Below are positions 36,928 through 45,553 of a stretch of 64,000 nucleotides of DNA, in pieces (the first letter of the stretch is position 1; the number at the start of each line of letters is the position of its first letter). The DNA lies in contig NC_052614.1 in NCBI RefSeq assembly GCF_016545825.1, forward strand, positions 31,087,669 through 31,151,668. Direction: 5' to 3'. This DNA is from Eucalyptus grandis. Its lineage: Eukaryota; Streptophyta; Magnoliopsida; Myrtales; Myrtaceae. A model generated the notes under the pieces. The model was given only the letters and a program-made list of their open reading frames with translations. It had not been told where the DNA came from and did no database searches. Position numbers and translations under genes: made by a program.

Positions 36928-37587
36928 TGATGTGGACATCGAGCCATATCGAGGAGGATGGTGCTAAGGACCCATTGTCTATTCCTATTGGTTCGATCAC
37001 TCGAGCGTGGGTCAAGCAATTTAAGCAAGTTGTTAGTGTCATGATTCGTGATCATCGACGTGGAGATGACCTTGGATCAAATCTTGAAGAATCTTGGAAA
37101 TCTTGGCGCAATTTGATTATCTGGTCACCAAATATTTGACCAAGTCAATATATATATATATATATATATATATCTTATTGTTTAGGAATATTCTAGAATA
37201 GGAATATTCTAGAATATGACGCATTAGATTTTTAGGGTTGGTTTTAGGGTTTGTGTGGCGGCTAGAAAGCCTATATAAAGGATTTGCCAAATTTCTTTGA
37301 GACAGATATATTTTATTTTTGAGGAAAAAGTTGAGAAATTTTCTTCTACTGTTCTTTTGAGGATTTGACCTAATCAAGGTTCCCTTGTGACGGTTAATTC
37401 GACTTATCGAGCGAGATAGCGAATTCTTTCGCTCGTGGCGTTTATAACGTTGGTTAGTTGACACGCGTTCGTCAACAGGTCACGTTCATACCGAGGTTGC
37501 CAATCACAGGTTTGATTGGAGGTTGAGGTTTGCAATTCGCACCATCTAGGCCTTCATAGAACGATCCTTCTGCAGCGATTCACATCA
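36928..37587 (+). repeat. 3' LTR of the gypsy element, holding the pol C-terminus
   Basis: Same termini as the 5' LTR, 660 bp. The frame at 36897-37139 passes through the polypurine tract into the LTR and reads DGAKDPLSIPIGSITRAWVK. This resembles the GPITRARAK-type tail found after the integrase of several plant gypsy lineages. It has a longer TA microsatellite (37147-37172). Confidence 0.92.
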
Positions 37588-38002
37588 CGAGCCTCACCCG
37601 CCTGGCGCGAGGCCACCCTTGAAGCCACTGGCGAGGTGGCCGGCAAGGTCGACCTCGACCTCGTTGGCTATCGCCTTTGGCCGGTCGCTGAGCTCCGGCG
37701 ACCGGTTGGAGGAAGAAGATGAGAAGAAAAAAGAAAAAAGAAAAAAAGAAAAAAGAAAAGAGAAAAGAATAAAAATAAAAAGAGAAAAAAATCAAAAATC
37801 AAAAAAATCAAAATATTATTAAAAGTTGTACACGTTAGTGCCGATCAGGCCACGTCTAGTCAGCAAAATCCGGCCAAAATTTTCTAGAAAGGACTAAATT
37901 GGCACAACGTAAAAAGGTTTAGGACTAAATCGGCACAAAAAAAGATTTAGGACTAAATCGGCACAAAGCCAAAAAGTTTAGGACTTTTTTGGCACTTTTC
38001 CC

Positions 38003-38209
38003 CTCAAGTAAATGGACAGTGAAATGAAAAAGATTCCGTGTGGACTTGGCTATTTCCTCGTTAAGCTTCATCAAATTTTCTAAGAAATTGTTTGCATTTA
38101 TTGTTACTTTTGTCAGCCACATGACTCGTTTAATCGGCCCGTTCGAGGAAGTTTCACCCTAATTAGTCGAAAGTAGTCAGGATGGAAATTAATGGACGAG
38201 CTCAGATTA
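38003..38209. repeat. Left unit of a diverged tandem duplication
   Basis: AAATGGACAGTGAA...TGGACGAGCTC is repeated in diverged form at about 41963-42190, on the other side of the solo LTR. The two were adjacent before the LTR element inserted. Confidence 0.7.
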
Positions 38210-40792
38210 TGTGACATCCAGATTTTCGGGTCCTGATTTCGATTAGATAAATTGGGCATTTCATCGACGCGACTACAGTGTTTTTCTCTGAGTTGGCCAC
38301 TCACGAGATAACTAGACTAGCTAGGTAAGCTATTAAAGACTTTAAGGTAGATATACTTGAGAATTCGACCAGGAATCGACTTATCAACCGTGATCATCTT
38401 TAGAGATCATTACGGCACAGTTAAAAATCGAATTAAGATCAGAGATAGGTCGGTTCGACTGAGATGAATGACCGATCGTGGGTGACTCCACTAAATTGGA
38501 AAACTCTCGTCGACTGGCACTAATTTGATTTTACTGTCGTTTTGGTACCTTGTGTCCGTATTTGAATTCTCGAGATTTTCACGACAATCGAGAGTCGCCA
38601 ATGTGTCGAGTGGGTTCATCGTGGCTCGAAGAAAATCGACCACAAGTCATTTGTCCTAAAAAATCCTGAAAACTACCTAGTAGTCTAGGTCACACTAAAA
38701 ACGCGTCGAATAGAAATTAACCGCCAATTCGAGTCCGATTTCATAAATTGAAGTTTCTGTCATGTCATAATAAATTATAGGAGTGTCGACTCAGTCTCAG
38801 AAGATTTTTCGGAGATCCCGAGATTTTTACGGAAAACAGTGTCGGATGTTGCGGAAAATAAACGGAAATTCGGATCGGCCGAATTGAGGAGATTTTTGAC
38901 TTGCAAATTGAGCTATATGGCGAAGGGGACCTTTAGAATTTATGTGGACTTTTTCTACATCCAATTTGGACGTCGAATGTGGGAATTCGTCGAAGAAATT
39001 GGAAGTTCAAAACGGGAAATTCGGAGCTAAGGGAGGGCAACATTATTTTGGACTTTAAATTGATTTATTGGTGGATTTTATGCTTGAAAATGATGGGGGA
39101 GACATAAAGGATGAGATTGAGGCTTGTGGGACCAAAGCAATTAATGAATTGGCTAAGATTGTTGAGTTTTTGTTCCCCCTTAGCTGGCTTCTCCATCTAC
39201 GTACGCTAGCCCCTCCTTCGGACGCTCACGGCCGCACAAACACCACAGCTGAAGAAGACAAGAAACCCACGCCATCTGCTCTCTCTCTCTTTGTGCACCA
39301 ACCCCCACCATACAAAGACAGAGCACTCAGTAGCTCCGCAAGCTCACACGAACACCAACCCTTAGCTCCACGCGTCTTCAGCTTCTGCCGTTTACTGCCA
39401 AGTTCGGTCAACCATGGGGCATCTCCACTGGTTTGTTGACCCAACAAACGCTCGCAGAAGCCCACCAAAGTGAAGCCAGTTAACACCAGCCGCTCGAAGC
39501 CGCTCCCTTCCGTTCGGTTCAATCCGGCTGTTAGCGAGGTGCACGAAGCAGGCCGTGAGATCCACCGAGTGTCCTCACGCTGCCAGCATCTTCACGTCTG
39601 CACGCCATGATCGAAGACGCAACAAGTCCACAATCGAAGACGCCAGCGAGGCTACTCTCCTTGTCTGTTCAGCCAGCGAAGCCAGCACACCAGTCAACCT
39701 CGTGTCTTCTCCGCCGGTTTGTCGACCAGCAACATCCACCGAGGACGCTAGCGAGCAGCTTCCTCATTTGCCTGCGTCTTCTCCAGTTCGTGGCCAGCTC
39801 GTGCAAAGCAACTCCTTTGGGCCACCGAAACCAGCAGTCCAGCGAAGACAGGCCCAGTTCGGCAGGGCCCATCTTCTGCAATATCAGCCTAGCAAGCCAA
39901 ATCAGTTTTGTTTCAAGCCCATCTCAGCCCAAGTTTCAAGCCTAGTATCATTTGTATTTCAGCGAGGCCCAGTAAGTTCAGCCCATCTTGGGCCCGTGAA
40001 GCAAGTCGGCCCAAGTTCAGCCCAAGCCTAGCTTTTGCTGTGGGCTTGTGAGGCTTGTAGGCCCGGCCCGAGTGTCCGTCGACACCGCCGAAGTTTTGGA
40101 ATTTGGCTGCCGTCGCGTCATCGTCGCGGTGTTCCGGTCTTCGCTTTGCCAAGTGAGTTTTGCTCACTAATGCCTTCTTAGTTTGCTAATTATAATTAAA
40201 GGTTGATTAGATTTAATTAAGTGCAATTATGTGGTTAGATTAGATTAGATTAGTGATTATTAGATAATTGTGATGCATGTTAGTCAATCGGATTGTGCAA
40301 TTAGCGAGTAGACACGTAATACTATTTATTGAATGCTTCTTGGGATTTTTCTGACCCTTATCGGATGTTAATTAGGCAATTCGGGCCTAAATGGAATTTT
40401 TAGGAATTAAATATTAATTTTCGAAATTAATTATTTAATTATTTATTTTCCAAAAATTCAACCGGATGGCCAAAGTGACCGGGATTTTATGCTGATAATC
40501 GTGGTGCAATCCGTTTATTTAATTGAGCTTTATATTGGGCTAATTTGGAATTATTGTATTTATTTATTTAATTTTCGAAATTATTTATTTAATTATTTAT
40601 TTTCCGGAAATTCAACCGGGATGGCCGGCGACTGAAATTCTGTGGCCGATTGTCGTGGTGCAGTCTGTTTATTTAATTGAGCACTAGTTTGTGGAAATTT
40701 AGTGAGTTGATGAGTATGTGGGGATTTATCCCAAAATTTATCAGTGTTGGTATTTAATTAGAATTTGACCGTGAAAGGTTGTGAGTAGGACC

Positions 40793-41100
40793 TTGAAAGC
40801 TGCCAAATTATGGCTGTGCCAGTGGGGCCGAGTATTGCCACCGAATTTGGAATCGGTTGCGCCCGTTGTGCCGTAAATTGCCACCTCACAGAGGTCGTGC
40901 CCGTTGGGCTGTAAATTGCCACCCGATAGGGGTCGCGCCTGATAAGGTCGTAATCTGCCACCTATTAAAGGTCGCGCCTGATAGGCCGTAATCTGCCACC
41001 TATTAAAGGTTGCGCCCATTGGGCCGTAATTTGCCACCTAAAGAATGGTCGAGTGGGACCGTTGCCGAGTGGGATTGTGTTTTCCACCTATACTTAAGTT
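40793..41100. repeat. Diverged minisatellite array in the solo LTR
   Basis: About seven units of 36-42 bp with the core GGGCCGTAATTTGCCACCT. It is the reverse-complement relative of the 36-bp unit elsewhere and is much more diverged. Confidence 0.8.
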
Positions 41101-41487
41101 GTGTCCTAAGGACCGTGATTCGTAATTGGGAATTGAGATGGAATAATTGAAATGACCGAAAGTGGTCTTGCTGACATGTAATCGAATAGGCCGATTGATC
41201 ATTGCTTGGATTTGATGTTGTAAATTGGTTGGAATAATGGAAATGACTGTGAGTGGTCTTGTTGGCGTGTAATCGATTAGGTCGATTTGATCGATGGTTC
41301 GATCAGTGATGTGATTGCTTGGATGCCTATTTGATCTGTGCTAATATGCAGGTGGAATCTGAGGCCAAAAGTCCTCTGACTCATGTTGTGCATAGGCAGC
41401 CCTAAAGTGTATTAGTTTACTAATCGGGTCTTAGGGGATAGAACTTGCTGAGACGTAGTCTCAATGGTTATTGAATAATCATTTCAG

Positions 41488-41619
41488 GACCTTGATGAGG
41501 AGCCTGAGGAGGAGGAATCTGAAGAGGAGAACCCTAATGTGGAACTAGATGAGAATGAAGATTTTGGAGAAGAAGATGACCATGAGGAGGATCCTGAGTA
41601 CGACCCAGATGAGAACTGA
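41488..41619 (+). other. Acidic 43-codon open segment in the LTR after a splice-like acceptor
   Basis: Directly after ATTTCAG the frame runs 43 codons to TGA (41617-41619). 27 residues are Asp or Glu and none is Lys or Arg; it includes EEEESEEENP and EDPEYDPDEN. In the 45554 LTR the aligned segment starts the same way (DPVEE) but its frame is broken. It could be the last exon of a transcript initiated in the LTR, or chance purine bias. No start codon lies within it. Confidence 0.45.
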
Positions 41620-41922
41620 GATCCCATCCTATTTTGTCAAACCTTGACTATATGTGGATAAATGTTAGATCGGACCCCGTGAATAGTATTGCATTATATA
41701 CTATGAGGTGATTGTATAAAAGAGTAGTTGAGAATTCAGTATGAAAATTATGGCCCTGCTTTTCTATCCCATTGTTTTATTGTTTGGGGATTTATAACTG
41801 CTTTCGCATATGCATATTGAAAATGAAAGGGTTGGCGATACGAAGTCCTGGGATATCGCATTTTAAAATCGACCAAAGGTAAGGGATGTGCGCGTGCCTG
41901 AGGATCGGGGCATGACAGATTA

Positions 41923-42985
41923 ACTTTTCACTACTCCTTTGTGGAAAATTGTGTCGCTCAAGTACATGGACGGTGAATTTAAAAAGACTTCGTGTGGAAT
42001 GGAGTAACCACGTGAGGAAGTTTGGACTCAATTTCGTCGATAAGCGTCATCAAGGACCCAAATTCCCCGAGAAATTGTTCGCAATTATTGTTGCGATTTG
42101 TCCTTGACATGACTCGCATAATTAGCTCATTCCACGAACTTTCACCCAAGGTAGTTGATAACTCGGGTTAGAATTCCATGGACGAGCTTGGAATTCCACA
42201 ACGTGTGAAAAGAGATTAAGAATGGTCATCGATCATAAATAAAAAATCATTTTGAGTGGGGCGAATTGACTTCAAATCATTCTAGGTCACATAATATCAA
42301 ACACTTGATAGAAACTCACTTGCCTTTATATGGTATAGAGATAGGTGATCAACTTTGGTTATGTACATACTTTGTCATCAGTTTACGCATTTTTCTTCTC
42401 TCTATTCTTCATTATCCTGTTTTTTTTTTTTTTTTTTTCGCTTCTGTTACAGTGCTATAGTATTATGAACAATGTGCCAAACAATATATGAATAGTATGC
42501 TATGGTACCAAACAGTACATGAATAGTATAAAGATTTATAAAACTAAGCTTTTCGTCCTACTGTATCAAATTCAATTTGAGGGGAGTGTTAGGTTAAGCA
42601 AAAAATATATCCGAGACCATTCTCCATTAGCTATCTAATCTATTGATGTATAATTGATTACTCACTTTACAATTTGAAGTAGTTAAAAGAATTACCACCA
42701 AAAACATGTCGTGGCTTAGCGTACCTATTGAATCTACTATAGGGCAAGTCTTCGGGTACATGATGATCGAATTTAAGCAAGTTTGTGCAGATTGTTTGAG
42801 CGAAAAACAAAGATGTTTATGGTATCAACCAACAATTAATCAATCTTACCTCAATTTACGCCTTTTCTAGTTGGCACATGCTTCTTATGTTGGTTAAGAA
42901 TCATCAAGTATCTCTTTTTCTTTGTGCATGATTATGTCGTGTTATTCACGAGCTTTTGTATGCTAGATTAACTCCATCCCAAGCA
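41923..42985. other. Unassigned DNA with the right unit of the tandem duplication
   Basis: The segment 41963-42190 is the partner of 38003-38209. A T run lies at 42420-42438. GAGGGGAGTGTTAG near 42580 looks like the polypurine tract and LTR start of another old copia element, but no further domain can be followed. Confidence 0.5.
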
Positions 42986-44339
42986 GTCTCTGTTGGATGT
43001 ATGCCCTAAAGCTACTATGTAATGGTTTCATATTAGGGATTTCGGTTGTACTTTAATTATTATTATTTAATTAATGGCAATGGCGTATTTATTCATTTGT
43101 CCAATTATTTTATATTGATGAATGATTCCATAAGATCAGTTGCAACTAGACCTATCCTTGAGACGTCAAGAATATATGTGACAGGTTCATGGTTAGATTG
43201 AATCTTTAAATCGTTCCCGGTCGATGGATTATTGAGTGGATATTAATAATCCTGTTGAGACTAGTGTGTTCTTAACTTCGCCATTAAGTATTGGATACTT
43301 AAGGGAATGATGAGTCACATGTCATTGGGTATTATGATGCTGAGTTAGAACACAGGTGTTTGTATTAAACAAATTCACTGAACGTGACGCATATGGAACG
43401 ATTAGCGACATGGAAGCTTTTAGCATGGTCAATGTCTAATTGTTCATGCTTTGGTCTTGTGTAAATAATCCTTAGACCTGAGGCACAGTGTTAACTTGTG
43501 TATTGAACAACTATGGTTCACGAGTGCACATAATGCCGGGTCGTTGATCCGTCTTTATACCTGATGGTCATAGTTTGTTCATATATGAAGTTACACGTGT
43601 GTGCAATATGGAATCTGTCTCCTTGTTATATGCAAGGTATGATAATGATGTCCTATGCAATCTAATTGTGACACTGCATTGAAATCCTCGGCCGGGGTTG
43701 TAACCGAGAATAAATTGTTTATGTCTCGAATAAAATGCATGTCAATTAGATTTGTGCATATGATCGAATTAATGACTTGACTAATATTCCATGGTTTTTA
43801 TTTGATCGGGACATAGTAAGACAGAGGGATTGAATTACACTGTAGCCAAAGCTGACAGGTTCATTATGTTATTAAAATATTAACACTATCTGGGTAGCCA
43901 TGACATATTGCTAGATGTCAATCATGGCTTGTAAGACCCAAAGATTAATCGGGACAATTAAATCTTGTGGGAGTACTAATGTGTTAGTACAAGTCTTACT
44001 ACCAGCTTAGTGATGAACCTAGGGATGTCACACACCATAAACAATTAGGATAACGTGGAACAAGAGAAAAAAATATAATTGCAAATGTGTTTGCAATTAC
44101 TACAATCGAATTGAGTCGGTTTGAAATTAAATTAAATGAGATTTAATTTAATTTGTATTATAGTCACGAGCCTACTTGCATATGATGCACACGCATATCC
44201 GAAGTGGATATATGTTAACGTACCCCAATTGTACATATAAGGATTATGTTATTTCTTATTAAGGGAATTGATTAATTATTAATTAATTAATTGATTAATT
44301 AAAGTGGAAATGGTAAGCAATTTTTGCTGACCACTTCAC

Positions 44340-44570
44340 AAGAATACGTGCACATGCACGCACGAATTCGTGCATGATGGTTAGCAACCGCTGACCATGA
44401 TACACGCATTTTGTTCGTGCATGGATGGTCAGCAACCCATCATGCACGAAATCGTGCATAAACGGTCAGCGGTTGCTGACCGTTCCGTTCATGCATGATC
44501 GTGCTCGATCGTGCATGAGAATGAGGATCAGCAACGGTTGCCGATCCCACGATCGGCAACCGTTGCTGAT
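44340..44570. repeat. Hairpin cluster in the copia A LTR
   Basis: The strongest hairpin has perfect 20-bp arms at 44527-44546 (ATCAGCAACGGTTGCCGATC) and 44551-44570, with a 4-base loop. Before it come GGTCAGC-GGTT-GCTGACC and a CATGCATGATCG/CGATCGTGCATG pair. The words GGTCAGCA and CGTGCATG recur many times from 44310 on. Confidence 0.93.
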
Positions 44571-44575
44571 TCGTG

Positions 44576-44583
44576 TATAAATA
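44576..44583 (+). promoter_or_regulatory. TATA box of the copia A LTR
   Basis: TATAAATA sits five bases after the 20-bp hairpin and about 515 bases before the LTR end. That would leave an R/U5 of roughly 480 bp. Confidence 0.7.
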
Positions 44584-45093
44584 TTAAAAAGAAAGGCTGC
44601 AAAAAGGTTGCAACGTAGAGAGATTTTCTGTGGGCGTGCGTCTTGTGTTGTTAGAGACATACGAGTGATGCTTTACTGAAAACAGAGAGCAAATTGTGTG
44701 CATGTTCTTGTGTCTTTGAGACGCAAGAAAGAAGAGCGTTATCTCATTTGGGCCGTGACTATTATACATCAAGAATACGATGGATTGTTTCCACGTGATT
44801 GCTAGCACGATCGAAGTGGTGAATATCCGAAAGTTCTCTCTTCTGTTCGACGTTCGTTGTTGGTGTGTCTGAACTAGAGGTCCGACGCTTGTGGGACTCG
44901 AACTGTAGAACATCCGAACCGACTCGTTTCAAAGCGCGCTTCGAGAGGTATTTCATTTAACTCCCTTTTATGTTTAGATTTTTTTTTATTAAAACGCACG
45001 AACAACGCCTTAGGATAATCATGTATAAATCTTTGTTTCCGCTGCGTTCATTTCGTTAATTTTTCTTATACATGATTCATGAAACCCCAACAG

Positions 45094-45106
45094 TGGTATC
45101 AGAGCC
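45094..45106 (+). other. Primer binding site of copia A
   Basis: TGGTATCAGAGCC, one base after the 5' LTR. Confidence 0.95.
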
Positions 45107-45553
45107 AACCTTAGGCGTTTTTTCGTGCGTTTAATTGATTTATAGTTCAAATATGTTTTTGCGTTCTAATGGCCAATTTATTTTTATTAAGAGAATTGGT
45201 TCTCTTGCTCAAATGTGGCCTATAGAAGTTGATTGATTTATGTGATAATTTAATCAATAAAGCAAAAATTAGAACTAAATCAATTTTGAATCAAAAATCC
45301 GTAACTTGTTATAATTTATGTTTATATTTTGCAAATGATATGCAGAATTTTATGCATGCCTTCCAGAGCTTTAAATTTTGAATTTATGGCTCGTAAGGAA
45401 GGGTGGTGATCATGAAAAAATCCCTAATTGTTATGATTGTTGTATGGATGAATGTATGATGATTACAGGTAGTCTTTTTGGGGATGTAATTATTAAATGG
45501 AGGCTGCGTCCTTCCTTTTATTTTATTTTAATATGTAATTTTAGTATAGTTTA

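Larger units (their letters stand above)
31046..37587 (+). mobile_element. Ty3/gypsy (chromovirus-like) retrotransposon, degraded
   Basis: A full element by structure: two LTRs, primer binding site, gag-protease-RT-RNase H-integrase in gypsy order, polypurine tract and a perfect 5-bp TSD, cgagc (31041-31045 and 37588-37592). The LTRs differ at several per cent by eye, so the insertion is not young. The coding part has frameshifts and several stops, including TGG-to-TAG and CAG-to-TAG changes, so it cannot make a polyprotein. Clade is uncertain; a pol frame running into the 3' LTR is a feature reported for CRM-type chromoviruses. Confidence 0.93.
30537..38002. mobile_element. Foldback MULE-like element, copy 2, split by a gypsy element
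   Basis: GGGAAAAGTGCC...GGCACTTTTCCC with the 10-bp TSD ctcaagtaaa (30527-30536 and 38003-38012). Without the gypsy insertion (31046-37587 plus one TSD copy) it is about 919 bp, against 916 bp for copy 1. It has the same plan: AT-rich outer arms with repeated TTTAGTCCTAAACC units, then a GC-rich core at the centre. The gypsy element sits close to the centre of symmetry. No transposase is present. Confidence 0.88.
38210..41917 (+). mobile_element. Solo LTR, long-LTR gypsy family, TSD gatta
   Basis: TGTGACATCC...GGGGCATGACA, 3,708 bp, with the perfect TSD gatta at 38205-38209 and 41918-41922. The orientation is opposite to the other family copies. U3 with GAGTTGGCCACTCACGAG lies near 38290. 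A GC-rich leader spans about 39180-40150, with a donor-like GTGAGT at 40153. The diverged minisatellite is at 40793-41100. The CAG acceptor-like site is at 41349-41351, the 18-19 nt segment follows at 41352, and a TTTCAG acceptor at 41487 is followed by an acidic reading frame. Confidence 0.93.
42991..45092 (+). repeat. 5' LTR of copia A
   Basis: 2,102 bp, TGTTGGATGTATGCCC...GAAACCCCAACA. It contains a hairpin cluster (44340-44570) directly before a TATA box at 44576. Confidence 0.93.

Noticed and set aside
39068..40031. Plus-strand frames of 112-158 codons after a possible LTR promoter
   Set aside because: Low-complexity, overlapping frames with no family similarity. Kept only as part of the leader finding.
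42570..42600. Polypurine tract and LTR start of another copia element
   Set aside because: Only a short motif; no LTR body or coding part follows. Mentioned in the region note only.
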